Source of the DNA: Portulaca oleracea
Taxonomy: Eukaryota; Streptophyta; Magnoliopsida; Caryophyllales; Portulacaceae
Length of the DNA: 64,000 nt
Assembly: GCA_029582165.1 (NCBI GenBank)
Contig: CM055877.1
Span: forward strand, 3,578,023-3,642,022
Reading direction: 5' to 3'
A program made the position numbers and the translations under genes. This document shows positions 33,262 to 45,070 of the stretch, piece after piece (position 1 is the first letter of the stretch; each line of letters opens with the position of its first letter). The notes beneath the pieces are model-generated. The model did no database searches, was not told the origin of the DNA, and saw only the letters and a list, made by a program, of their open reading frames with translations.

Positions 33262-34923
33262 TTGAACATGCCAACATTAGCTTCGTCGCGGTTACTTTTG
33301 CTTGTAGGGGAGTCTTTACCTCTAGGTAGGTTATTTCATGTTTCTAGAACAGCTTGCTTCCCTGGAAATGTTCGATTTCTGAGTAGTTTGAGCCGTGAAA
33401 ATGGACCCCTTACTCTTGCAAGCTTAGGATTCAAGAGCGATGTTGATACGAGAAAAAAGAATAAAGTTGAACGTCTTGATGGGTTGAATGCTACAGCTGA
33501 AGTGCCTAAAACCAAGGCAAAAGTAGTTAGAGTTAAGGAAGTTAGTAAGAAAAAGTCGCTTGAAATCGAGGATGCTCCCTTTGCTGCTAAGTCGTTTTCT
33601 GAGCTTGGTCTTCCACCATTGCTGCTTAAGAGGTTAGAGGAGGAAGGTTTCACTGCTCCAACTGATATTCAATCGACTTCGATCCCAACAGTTCTGAAAG
33701 GACATGATGCTGTCATCCAATCTTATACTGGTTCTGGGAAAACCCTTGCTTATCTACTCCCGATACTTGCCGAAGTGGGTCCCTTGAAGAAGCCATCTGC
33801 CAAGAGTGAGGATCCTCGGAAGAAGGAAGTGGAGGCTGTTATTGTGGCTCCTTCTAGGGAACTAGGGATGCAAATTGTTAGAGAGGTTGAGAAACTTCTG
33901 GGACCGACTGACAAGAGAATGGTGCAGCAGTTAGTAGGGGGTGCGAACAGGGCACGGCAGGAGGAAGCTCTTAAGAAGAATAAGCCCGCCATTGTTGTTG
34001 GAACTCCGGGAAGAATAGCGGAGATTAGTGCAGCTGGGAAGCTCCATACTCATGGGTGTAGATTCTTGGTGCTGGATGAAGTTGATGAACTCCTTGCATT
34101 CAACTTCCGGGAAGACATGCACAGGATACTAGAACATGTTGGGAGGAGGTCTGGTGCTGCTCCACAAAGTGGTAGTGACCCTCTTGCTCGAAGAAGTGAC
34201 CGTCAGACCATCATGGTGTCTGCGACCGTGCCATTTTCTGTTGTGAGGGCGGCTCAAAGCTGGGGAAGGGACCCGGTTCTTGTTCAAGCCAAAAGTGTCA
34301 GCTCGCTTGATTCGGTCACTCCTTCTGGCCTTACAAAGCTACCAAGAATAAGCTCTGACTCTTCTTCAGAGTCAGCCTCACAGCCTCCTAATGCTTCAAC
34401 CGAGAGCTTACCCCCGGGTTTGAAGCACTTTTTCTGCACGAGTAAGTTACAACACAAGGTTGATACTCTGAGGAGATGTGTTCATGCCCTGGATGCAAAT
34501 TATGTTATCGTTTTCATGAACCAGAACAAGCAGCTCAAGGACACTGTGTACAAGTTGGAGGCTCGTGGGATGAAAGCTGCAGAGCTTCATGGTGATCTCA
34601 GCAAGCTTGCGCGATCGACTGTCTTGAAGAAATTCAAAGGTGGTGAGTTAAGAGTTCTTGTCACGAACGAGCTTGCTGCAAGAGGGTTAGATGTCCCTGA
34701 ATGTGATCTCGTTGTTAATCTGGATTTACCCACTGACTCAACTCACTATGCACATCGAGCTGGTAGGACCGGCCGTCTTGGCAGGAAGGGTGTTGTGGTT
34801 ACAGTATGTGAGCAACATGAACTGTTTGTGGTGAAAAAGATCCAGAAGCAGCTCGGAGTTGCCATGGAACCTTGCGACTTTGTCGAAGGTAAACTTCTTG
34901 TTAAGAGAGAGGAGAGTGTGTAA
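33262..34923 (+). CDS. RH47: DEAD-box RNA helicase, RH47/ISE1-like, mitochondrial type
   Basis: An uninterrupted 553-residue frame. ATP-dependent RNA helicases of this family remodel RNA-protein complexes; Arabidopsis RH47 (ISE1) acts in mitochondria, is essential in embryos and affects plasmodesmata. Visible motifs: Q-motif region with Gln137, Walker A SYTGSGKT (154-161), PSREL (197-201), TPGR (248-251), motif II as DEVD (272-275), SAT (320-322), a Ser-rich linker (363-380), TNELAARGLD (468-477) and HRAGRTGR (498-505). The first 45 residues are rich in Arg/Ser/Leu and poor in acidic residues, as in an organelle transit peptide. Length is close to the Arabidopsis protein as I recall it (about 551), and that gene is also intronless. 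An ATG two codons later (Met3) is a possible alternative start. Assignment to RH47 rather than RH39 rests on the DEVD box, length and missing intron. Confidence 0.9.
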   Translation: MNMPTLASSRLLLLVGESLPLGRLFHVSRTACFPGNVRFLSSLSRENGPLTLASLGFKSDVDTRKKNKVERLDGLNATAEVPKTKAKVVRVKEVSKKKSLEIEDAPFAAKSFSELGLPPLLLKRLEEEGFTAPTDIQSTSIPTVLKGHDAVIQSYTGSGKTLAYLLPILAEVGPLKKPSAKSEDPRKKEVEAVIVAPSRELGMQIVREVEKLLGPTDKRMVQQLVGGANRARQEEALKKNKPAIVVGTPGRIAEISAAGKLHTHGCRFLVLDEVDELLAFNFREDMHRILEHVGRRSGAAPQSGSDPLARRSDRQTIMVSATVPFSVVRAAQSWGRDPVLVQAKSVSSLDSVTPSGLTKLPRISSDSSSESASQPPNASTESLPPGLKHFFCTSKLQHKVDTLRRCVHALDANYVIVFMNQNKQLKDTVYKLEARGMKAAELHGDLSKLARSTVLKKFKGGELRVLVTNELAARGLDVPECDLVVNLDLPTDSTHYAHRAGRTGRLGRKGVVVTVCEQHELFVVKKIQKQLGVAMEPCDFVEGKLLVKREESV

Positions 34924-35695
34924 GATATTTGAAGAACTGTCGTGGATGGATCTTCCGGAGTGATGCCTTGCAATTTGGTGAGTGAAGCAGATTTGCTGAG
35001 GTACATAACCTTCTTATGAGCTTTGTATACAAGCCAAGTTTATACATCCATTGAGCTGGTTCTTGAAATGTTGACAAAACTACACAACACATGCCAAATT
35101 GTTACATTACTTGAATGAAAGCCCTGAGTGCAAAGACTCAATGCCAATGAGTGGTTAGCTGCCTTTATTTTGAAAAAGTTTGAATGTATCATTTCTGTAG
35201 TTCATACTGTCATTAGAAATCACAGCAAAAGGCAAGTTCATGACATGGAAATTCTCATTGTTGTACATAGTTGCTACCTTATCTATTCCACTGTTTGTTT
35301 CTTTTCCTAAATCATGATTTTGATGTGTGTTTTCCACTCTTCCTTTGCCTGACATGAGGTGGTGAGCTCATTATTGAGGAATCAAATGGCAAAGCTATGA
35401 GGACTTGTAGAATTTTAACCTTGTGTTTGGGTATTTCATTCCCAACCGGTGGGAGCATCATTGGAACCCCTGGGCATTACTTGGCATACAAAAATGATGT
35501 ATTGTTATGCGACGCCCTCTTGAATGATGATTGTTCTTGCCCTAGTTTGCTGTTTTAGGTTGCATTCTAGTTTTCGATCTGATTTGATCAATTAACTGCT
35601 GGTGGGCTCTGGGTTTTCTTCACTTTTCACTTGTGTCGACTTTTGGTGATTTTCATTTTAGGGTAGGGGTACAAGAAATCCAGAAACCAAAAAAA
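34924..35695 (+). other. 3' flank of the RH47-like gene
   Basis: Includes the likely 3' UTR, rich in T and without long ORFs. Several A/T-rich poly(A)-signal-like hexamers (for example aatgaa near 35114) are present, but none can be singled out. No other gene is seen. Confidence 0.4.
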
Positions 35696-36086
35696 GGGTT
35701 TTTGGCTCAAAATAATCCGAAGCCGGAGGTCATTGGCTGAAAATAATCCAAACTCATTTTTTGGCTGAAAATAATCCAAACTCATTTTTTGGCTGAAAAT
35801 AATCCAAACTTTTAACTTATATGCTCGGATAAACCGAAATCGATTTCCGACGTCAAAATACTGACTGGTAAACTTATGTAGACCTCAGTTAGCATAAATT
35901 CAAAACCAAAATCAATTAAAGAAACACGTGCTCAAGCTGCCCAGTCAGTATTCCGACATCGGAAATCGATTTCGGTTTAGTCCAAGTAAATAGGTTAAAA
36001 GTTAGGATTATTTTCGGTCAAAAAATGAGTTTGGATTATTTTCAGCCAATGACCTCCGACTTCGGATTATTTTGAGCCAAAAACCC
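35696..36086. mobile_element. Foldback MITE with internal triplication (391 bp)
   Basis: The left arm gggtttttggctcaaaataa... gtcattggctgaaaataatcc is repeated inverted at the right, ending ...gagccaaaaaccc. Arms of about 150 bp include cgaaatcgatttccga on both sides. In the left arm the block ggctgaaaataatccaaact occurs three times in tandem; the right arm has it once or twice. No coding region. Confidence 0.7.
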
Positions 36087-37076
36087 AACCAAAAAACCCA
36101 TGAACTGGTCCAAAATTATGGGTACTCAAACCCGAAACGCCTTTTTGCCAATAACCGGTTAACAGCAAGGTCCAATAACCGTGACCAAATGTTACTCAAA
36201 TTTCAGGTACTTGATATGTTTGGGTTAGTTATTGTTCCTTGATTGACGACCGGGCGGGACTCTCGGTTACCCGAATCAATCCATGAAAGAATCCTATTTT
36301 CTGGTTGTATGATATATCATGCCTTTTTAGCGTAGCATACCAAAGGGCTTTAGTGGGTTGCATTTATTCCTGCAATCCTGTCCATAGAAAGAAAATAAGC
36401 CTAAATGGAAAGCATAGAAAATTTGAAATCTATAGAAATATTATGGCGGTGTCAATTTCTTGTGTTTGCTCCTTGAGAGGGGGTTAACCTGTGCTCCACC
36501 CACAGGCCATAGACAAACCATGGTTTTATTTAGTGTCACTCTCAAATCATGGTTACAATTTTAATAATCCATGGTCTTATTCAGTGGCAAACCATGCTTA
36601 CAATTTGAATAATGCATGATAATTTTTTTGGCGTAAAATTTTTAGAACAGCTCAAGAGAAAAATAAAAAATAATTTTAAAAAAATTCATGTCACATCAAC
36701 ATTAATGGTTTCCACATATTTTACAATGTAAGACTTCATTGTCCTCCTTAATTGTTCATGGTCAAATTGCAAGTCCTAATTTTCATCGTGAATTTGCTTC
36801 TTGGGCAATTCTTTAAGGTCAACAACCCTTGGAGGCATTGCGAACAAGTTTAAGGCCCAATTGCGAACTTCTTGTATACCACAATCGGTAAAGCTTTTTA
36901 AAACAACCCTTGAATGGGAACCAGGAGTGGGAAATGAGGATAAGCCCCGTTCTCGGTCACGGTGTTGATCAGAAATTCATTTTTAGTGCCGCTCCTATTG
37001 GGAGCGGAATTTTGGGTCCAGGACTTGACTGGGAGCAAGACGGGACCGAGATTCTGGAAACAATTGTTCACCCCTA
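36087..37076. other. Intergenic sequence ending in a hAT-like MITE remnant (about 36915-37076)
   Basis: No gene. The end portion (gtgggaaatgagga... cgggaccgagattctgg... gttcacccctac) is a decayed relative of 32501-32680 in the same orientation. Short ORFs across this stretch have no recognisable content. Confidence 0.4.
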
Positions 37077-38808
37077 CCTGTAATAGTAGCTAACGGGTGT
37101 CATCCCCTGTTGTTTTGGTGGTTAATTCGGAGAAGAATGACTCTTCTTCATTTGATTGGTTAAGAACATCGATCCGGAAAACCACAAATTAACATGCGTG
37201 ATTGGTCAATGAAAGTGTTAGGACGATTCGAGTCGATGTAGAAATGACAAATGTGTCCCATGCTCAGTTGTTTTGGATGTTAATTAAAAGAATGACTTTC
37301 ATTTTGATTCAGGGCCAAATTTTTTCCCAAATTTGAGGATGCTATCCCCACCTAGTGAAAAAAGAAAGGAGAAAGAAAGGCAAAAACAAAGCTATGTTAG
37401 ATCAAGCAAAGCAAATATAAACTTGTGTTGTGCTTCAATGTAAATAAAGATATTTATCTTTTAAATATTTTGATTTAAGTGCTTTTCTTTTTAAGAGATA
37501 GATCCCCTTTTCGAAAGGTTTGGACATTGAAAATAGTCGATCTTGAGGAGGATCCATCAAACAACATTCTCACCTACCTTCCTTTCTTAATACGACCTTA
37601 TGAAATTCTTCTAGCTAGGAATTTGAGTCTCTCCATTAGGTTGAACAAGAGTCTTGATTTTCCAAGTTTTTTTTTATGGCATTACTTAAAGACACGTGTT
37701 AGAAACAATAAATGAAGAGGCGAGCCTAAAGCATGGGAAGATAACTGTAAAATCATGGGAGAACTCTTCTCCAAATATAAAACAACTAGAACGTAGATTC
37801 ATATAGGAAACTTGCTTGGTTTTAAGGTTGTTGGTTGTCAAGATGTGATTGCGAGAAGGATTAAGAAAATCTAATCAAGGATTGGAAATGAAGACAAGAA
37901 ACAAGTCATGTGTTACTTAATGGGTCCAAAAGAACTGGCAGACTAGTAGAAATAATACATGCAGTTTGAAGTTCGAATATAGAGGAATTGACTGGGGTCA
38001 AAATAAGGTATGAAGTTGGGAACGAGCTTCTCATGAATTTTTGTTAACGAGATGAGCTTATTTTTGTCATTAATTGGGTTTGTTCTTGTAGGAGTTCTAG
38101 ATGTATTTTTTGTTTTGTTTTGCTTTGTGGTATTTTGTTGTGATTGATAAGTTTTGATTTGAATTGTCTTTCGTCGAACTACTATAACCTTGCTTTTGGC
38201 TTCGAATTGAAAAAAAAATCGCCTAAATTAATTACTTGACATTATTCTTTACCCTTCTTTCCACTTTAAAGTTCCTTTTTTGTAATTATCAAAGTTGTTA
38301 TGGTTGAAGAGTACACCCTCTAGTACAACAAAAGAAAAAGCTAACAACTAGGAAGGGGATGACAAACAAAAGCAAGCTACTGCGACTAGAATACAACCAA
38401 TTCTTAGGAATATTGTTGGTCATGCTAGTCTTTCTTTTCTCGTGCGACTTCTTAAAATATCTTTTTGTTTATTTTAGATAATCAGTTTCTAAGAATTTTA
38501 TGTTTGTGTCAATCTCCAATATATATATATATATTTTTTTGCAACTAAGATGTTTATCCCGTTCCATTACTTTGTTTCTTGTTTTGACGGGTGAAAATTT
38601 CATTTAATGATTGCTTATGGCTTCCTCATTGTACCAATAAACCTTTAATATTAACAGATCACATCCATCTGACTAATTTTCTCCTAGATATTTAATATTC
38701 TCATAAATATCCACACTTACGTCATCAATGAACAGTTTGGGCTCTACGTCGAAGCCTATCAAATTATGCTTGATGCATTAATCATAAATATTATAAAAGA
38801 CTGTTGGA
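37077..38808. other. Intergenic sequence, nothing recognised
   Basis: AT-rich with scattered short ORFs, none over 80 codons and none with a motif I recognise. The part 37480-38220 has a faintly coding texture and could be an old retroelement remnant, but no domain is visible. Confidence 0.4.
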
Positions 38809-39203
38809 GGACAATATATTGAAATTTAGGGTTATTGGATAACAATGTACTGAATTTTTTTTTTACACTAATACACTAAACTTTGAGGGGACAATAATAC
38901 ACCCGGAACAGTTTCGGTGGTGGTTGACTCGATGACAATCCTACTTCGAGACGTTTTTATTTTCTTTTTTTCCAGAAAAAATATAGTCATCCTGCTTATT
39001 AGTACTTATATGTCAAAAATTTTAATTTTTTTTTGCACGTCATTTTCTTAGCTGACCACAAGGACCGCCACCAGCTCAACCACCACTTGAATAGTTCCGA
39101 ATGCATTATTCTCTAATACCCTCAAACTTCAATGTCTTAGTGCCCAAAAAAATGTTCAGTGCATTATTTTCCAATACCTCTAAAGTTTAGTATATTATCA
39201 TCC
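38809..39203. mobile_element. Foldback MITE (395 bp)
   Basis: The left arm ggacaatatattgaaattta... aataatacacccggaac pairs with the reverse complement of the right arm (gttccgaatgcattattctc... tagtatattatcatcc). Within each arm the phrase acactaaactttgagggnaat is itself reiterated. The central part includes cggtggtggttgac and its inverted partner. No gene. Confidence 0.6.
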
Positions 39204-40340
39204 AAAAATCTAGTTTTAAGATATATATATTTTTTAAATTGGTGTTCTGCTTTGTTTTTACTTTCTTCCCATAAATTCTTTTTTTTTTTCCGAATTTTAA
39301 CTGTTTGGTTAGTTTGACTTGAGCTGCCACACAGCTGTTGGGCAAACACTTTTTTTTTTTAATAAATAATGGTAGGTGCGCGAGGAATCGATGCTTGAGA
39401 CCAATTATTATTTTAATATAATTTCCTTCCCCACGTACACCTAATCTCAGTGACTGCCTACCTGACTTGTCTACTTTAAAATTATTTTAATAGGCAAATA
39501 TATGTTCCCCAGGGCGCCTTATCTGCTTTTGTTGGTCGGTTATTCCAGCCTACGGGTTAAAGTTTCCGGTTTCCATCCTTTTTCAAGTCAATGCAATTTG
39601 TCTCCACTCACTCTTTTCTTATTTTTTAATTTGAAAAGCCCATATTTGATAAAGAGACTATTCATGATTCAACAATCTATTGATAGAAATTAACCAACAC
39701 AAATATTTGATAAATTTAACCAGTTTAAAGCCATTTTCGTCAAGGGCATATGATTAAGTTAGTTAAAAATAAGGTAAAATAAAGAAAATCGGTAAAGAAA
39801 GTAGTGTAAAGTATCACATCATCAATTTCCTTATTATTTTTTAAATAAATTATGTATTGAATAAAATTTTTTAAATATAGTATAGTCTTGTTTTTTTAGA
39901 TAATAAGGTAAAGTAAAGTAAGGTAAGATATAGTAACCTAACCTACCAATCTAAAGAAGAGGGCTTAAATTAAATGAGTATTTGGTAAACAACCTATTTT
40001 CTTGGTTATTTAGGATAGATTGATTTTCAATAGACTGAAATGAACAATTTATTAAAACTATCTTATTCTAGTAATGACCGTTTTATCCAAAATTTCATCA
40101 AATTACAACAAATGTCATCAATAATAGTTCATATAAATTATGTTGAATTATTGAAAAATGACATAAATGAAATTTTATCAAATACCTAAAAATGCATGTA
40201 TAAGTATGTGGAAATAGTATCATTAGATTTGTGACGAAATTGTGTTTACAAAAGTATATATTCTATAATTTTCTTAAAAATATTGTTCTGATTTATGATC
40301 AAAGTGTAAAATGACATGAAAATTAATGTTTTAGAAATAT
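39204..40340. other. AT-rich intergenic sequence
   Basis: No gene. Part of 39730-39965 (ggtaaaataaag... taaggtaaagtaaagtaaggtaag) resembles 49800-50040 in inverted sense (cttacctaacttaaccttacg), so a dispersed repeat is likely. Nothing else recognised. Confidence 0.4.
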
Positions 40341-40345
40341 ATACT

Positions 40346-43300
40346 TGTAACGCCCCGGAAATTCAATTATAGAAAAGTCAAAGTCAAACTAACGTTAACA
40401 GACAAAACTTAGCGGAAGACTTCAAATTTAGTTTGGGCGTCACTGCCGTATCCCCGAAGGAACACAAGGCGAGAAAGGAAAACACAACGGTAACTATTAA
40501 CAACTCAAAACAAAACTTTAAGACATCATAACGAAAACAATATAAAAAGATTCAAGGACTTCTATACTCGTCGTCCTCACTTCTAATTCCCGTCCCCAGC
40601 ATTTAGATCTTCACCTGAAAACAAAACATTTCAAAAATGAGGGGGAAATCTCAATAATGTCTACCCCTAACGTTTAAAACAGTTTAAGTTCATTTCAATT
40701 CATTTTGGGGAGAGGGATCAAATCAAACGTTTTACAAACTTTTAATCCCATACTGTTTCCTCAACCCATCCAATCCATATTTTAATTTGCGGGCGGGATA
40801 TCAAATCTCATAAAGAACATCGCCTACCAAAGGCATCAAACAACTATCCTATATCAGGGATGAAACCCTGATCTCCTGGCACATAACCCATACAGGCATC
40901 GAATCCTGGACTCAGGGTTATCACCCGCATGAATATTAGCCTCTCAAAGGCATCAAACAGTCGTCCACCAAAGGCATCATAGCATCTATCCTATATCAGG
41001 GATGAAACCCTGATCTCCTGGCACATAACCCATACAGGCATCGAATCCTGGTCTCAGGGTTATCACCCGCATGAATATTAACCTGTCAAAGGCATCAAAT
41101 CAACAACCCGCTTAATGTTTCCACTTTGAATTACTAATTCATTATTCACACTCATCTCACAACTCTCAAGTCAAACCCAACCCAGATCATCAAAATCAAT
41201 AATAAAACCACTTACAAAAGACCATCTCAATTTCTCCACTCATAAAACAAGGTACAACAATTACAAACAGCTATCCAAAACAGACGGTCATAATTCCACA
41301 AAAGTCACCTTTCGGGATGCAATTATCAAAACAGATTAGAAAACATTAAAACACATTTAAAGAGCATCCCGGTGGGGATTAGAGCATAGACAATTACCTG
41401 ATATACTTCACAGCACAGCAAAAAGAAGAACACACTTGAGCTCACTAACGTCACGCACTAACTCAGGCCTAAAGAATATTTATCTAATCAAAACGCGTTC
41501 TAACGAAGTTAGTATCAACTATCAACTACCTACCCCATCCCCTAGGAACACTTAGGTTCCTATCATTTATGATTTACACTTAACACACTCAAGGAATAAT
41601 ATAACAAGTTCACACATAAAATTTACTCAACAAATTTTCATAAATAAAAGCAAACAAAGGGCAGATTATAACGTTCACATAAAACGGGTCACAACTCGAC
41701 TTCCCGAAATTATATGGGTCTGGTTCTGGACTTTTCGGAAACCTTGGGATGTCTACTAAAACTTCTATGTTGATGACTAAGCCCATATCAGTCCCGAAGG
41801 ACTCTAAAAATACCCATCTTCTCAATTGGTCCAGTTCTGACAGGTTCTAGTAAAACGGTTATAACTCGGGCTATACAAAACGAACGTTCGATCCGTAAAA
41901 TTCCTATGGTTCCTAACATCTAAGGGAACCCCCAGTTAAAAGGGCTCAGTCAAAAGACAACTATACTACTCGTGGCAACCCGATCTTTAGACACTAACAA
42001 AACTGTCCTGTTACCGGTTCTTAATTAATTTGTTATTTCGGTACTAACTTTTACCAATCGGTCTCGGGGTTCTAATTTGGACTCGAAACATTAGCTAGGG
42101 TCTAAGATATGAAGTCCAACTTAACTTAGGTCCAACAATTAAACTTTTAGAAGTAAACTTAATTTAGAAAACATGAAAGACACTTTAATAAATTTTAATC
42201 AATCCTAAAGTCATGAAAGAAATAAAATTACTTAAAACATAAATTACTTGACCAAGATTTTAAAGACTAAAACATGGATTGTTTACAAGTAAGTTATGAC
42301 AAAAAGAAACAAGAATTTCAAGAAACATTGAAGGTGGTTAAACATGTGGGTTTCTTAAATCAAGAATCAAGAAAGGCTTAAAGAACATGTAAAATAAAGT
42401 ACAATAAACATGTAACTACTAATCAAGAATTCAAGATTTTATTAATAAGAAACAACTTGTAGTAGGTTAACTAATTTATTAACAAACTTAATAAGATTTA
42501 CTTTTAAAGAACAATAAAGAACATAACGATTTTTATAACTAAAATTCAAGAGTTAACCTAGGTAATAAATTTTCCAATTTCGTACATACAATAATAAAGT
42601 TATCTAACCCTAACATGATTTACAAGGACAAGTACAATACCAATTGAACCCTAACAATTTAACTATTACAACCCTAATAACAAAACACATAATAATAATT
42701 AAATAAATTATATGTAAATAAAACAATACAAGAACAATTAATTACACATAACAACTTATTACAAATTACACATAATTACAACAAGAATAAAATTACAAAT
42801 AATTTCCCCTAATTACAAAATTACAGAAATTATAATCATAAAAATTATAACATTACAAATATATATAAATCAAGTTTTTTTTTGAAAATTAAAACAAGAA
42901 AAGAAAAGGAAAAAGAAAAGGAAAAAGAAAGATAATATAGAAACAGAAAATCAGTTATGGTTAGGGTTAGGGTTTTACGCAGAGGGTTAGGGCACGGCTG
43001 GGGGGTGGTGCGACGGCGGATGGGTGGACGGAGAGCGTGCGTCGGCGGTCGCAGGTGGTGTTGGTGGCGTCGGCAACAGCAGATGCAGTGGTGGTTGTGG
43101 GGCTGCGTCGATCGAACAGTAGCAGAGGTTCCTCGCCTCTGGGCGGCGGTTGTCTGGTAGTCGGCGGCGACGACGACAACCACGGAGTCCTAGGCGGCGA
43201 CGAACGACGGTGGCCTTGCTGGTGGTGACGCGCGGCGAGGCGAAACAGGGAGATCGAGAGGGAGAAAGAGGGGAAAGAGAAAGAGAAAGGAAGAGAGGGA

Positions 43301-43800
43301 GATAGGTTTCGCGGTGGTGGTGGCGGCGCTGCGGCGGCGGCGGCTGCTGCTGGTGGTTGTCGACCGACGCGCAGGGAGAGGGAGAGAGTGAGAGGGGTTG
43401 TAGGGTTAGGGTTTGGGAGAGAGATTAGGGTTTGATATGGGTTTAGGGGGTTTTTATACTAATACCCAATTAGGCCCACTAATCTAATCTAATCCTAATC
43501 CAACCCATTTAAAACAATTAAAAACTGATTTTTCTAAAAACCCAATAATTCTAATAATAGTAATAATAATATTAATACTAATAATCATATAATCACATAG
43601 CAAATAATATTCACGTAATTAATCACATAATAATATTAACCAGCGGAAATTACTATTCTACCCTTGTTAGCCCCTCACGATCCTACGAGCTCAAGTGTTA
43701 GCAAAAATAAACACATTACGAACAACAGTAAATCACGAAGTCAAACCTAATTTATTAACGACGTTACGGTCAACATCTTTGGATTTTTCGGGGTTTTACA
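40346..43800 (-). mobile_element. Large solo LTR, probably Ty3-type (TSD ATACT)
   Basis: The element begins TGTAACGCCCCGG, ends CGGGGTTTTACA, and is flanked by ATACT (40341-40345 and 43801-43805). It is 3455 bp. The inverted TGTAA..CCCCG ends and the multi-kilobase length resemble Ty3 chromovirus (Tekay-like) LTRs as I recall them. On the minus strand a TATA box (TATAAAAACCCCC, near 43459-43447) precedes a GC-rich stretch, which is why I give it minus orientation. No gag, pol, PBS or PPT adjoins. ORFs in the GC-rich patch 42845-43230 occur in several frames and are not considered genes. Confidence 0.85.
40821..41103. repeat. Two-unit 142-bp tandem repeat within the large LTR
   Basis: The phrase tatcctatatcagggatg begins at 40845 and again at 40987, and both units continue through gatctcctggcacataaccc and aggcatcgaatcctgg. 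The copies are nearly identical, so the duplication is recent compared with the LTR. Confidence 0.85.
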
Positions 43801-43805
43801 ATACT

Positions 43806-44635
43806 CCATCATCAATCACATTTTCGTTGTAAAGTCCAAACTATCCCTTTATAAAAGAAACCTAACATTTTATTGACAATTTAATGTGTAAAATCCAAAC
43901 TATTCCTTTATGGCAAAAAGATCAGGGCAAAAATTAACAAATTAAATTAATAAAAGTTGATATGATAAGTAATTATATATATTAATATATTATTGAGAAT
44001 GTAAAATAAAAGATATTGTAAAAAGATTAGTTAAAGTGATAATTAAATTGGAATCAATGGAATAATAGAGAATAGAAATTGTGATTAACAACAATAAAAT
44101 TTTAGGATACGCCCACACAAGCGCAATACAAGGGAGATAATGAAAATTGTGACTGTTATAAATAAATAAGGTCTCTTGATGCTTCTCAAATTTACTATTT
44201 CCCCCTTTCCGTTGAAAACTTTTTTATATTTTTAGTCATTATCTCTCTATCAAAAGTTTACCCTTAATAATTTTACAGAAAATAGAACTATACCTAAGGT
44301 TATTTTTGTGTGTTTCCTATATTTTTACTGCAATATTCATACGCCATTAATTACTTTTAAGTTAATCTAATAAATATTAAAGGACAGAGGTAATATTATC
44401 TATAATTTATTGCATAATCAAACACGTATACCATAGAACCCACCATAATCCTTGCGTACCAAATCTTACATCACATTACATAGTATGACCACGGAAGAAG
44501 TACACAGTACAGTATGACCACCAAAGTATACCAAAGTACACAGAGAGAGGTATATTAATTATATTAAGCGATTAATTAATTAGTTACAGAAAACAATAAA
44601 AGAATTACAGTACTCTCATAACATACTCACAACTT
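43806..44635. other. AT-rich intergenic sequence
   Basis: No gene. It contains short homopolymer-rich stretches and no long ORF; this is the distal 3' flank of XTH-1. Confidence 0.4.
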
Positions 44636-44640
44636 GGGAA

Positions 44641-45015
44641 ATGATAAAAGTCTTGTGCAAGACACATATTTTGTGTCTTGTCATTATAGAAAACCTATAT
44701 ATTTGTGAATTAAATTGGAAAAAAGTTACATGATTGACTTCTATAACTATAATAATATATATAAATTGTATAAAATCACACTTTTATCTATATTTTTAAA
44801 AATTTACAAAAAAGCGTCTAAAATATGCCCAACGGATGGGGTTCATTCGTTAGGGTGTCAATTTTAATTGTTAGCGTAGCCAACACATTCCAAGCTTCTT
44901 ATAATTGATAATTAATAGTATCTGTCAAAAAAATTGGAGTTAAAAACGATAATAAGTATTGATTTTATAAGGGAGAAGACATTTAAGGAGTGTCTTGGGG
45001 CAAGACACTTATCAT
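44641..45015 (-). mobile_element. MITE family M copy 1 (375 bp), 3' of XTH-1
   Basis: Begins ATGATAAAAGTCTTG and ends CAAGACACTTATCAT. A nearly identical copy of the same length lies inverted at 60077-60451. The terminal motif TGATAA..GTCTTG is inverted. A few flanking bases (gggtg/caccc side) are shared too, so true ends may lie about 5 bases further out. Superfamily unknown. Confidence 0.75.
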
Positions 45016-45070
45016 CACCCTAACCCAAAAGGCAAAATCTCGAATACTAACCCAACATTTTACTAATTAA

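Noticed and set aside
37479..37715. 78-codon ORF as a small gene
   Set aside because: No recognisable motif or conserved neighbour; composition like the surrounding spacer.
42957..42975. Telomere-like ggttagggttaggg
   Set aside because: Only about two units; plant telomere repeats are TTTAGGG and need longer arrays.
42845..43230. Four overlapping ORFs of 63-112 codons in the GC-rich patch
   Set aside because: Open in several frames on both strands because of composition; they lie within a solo LTR.
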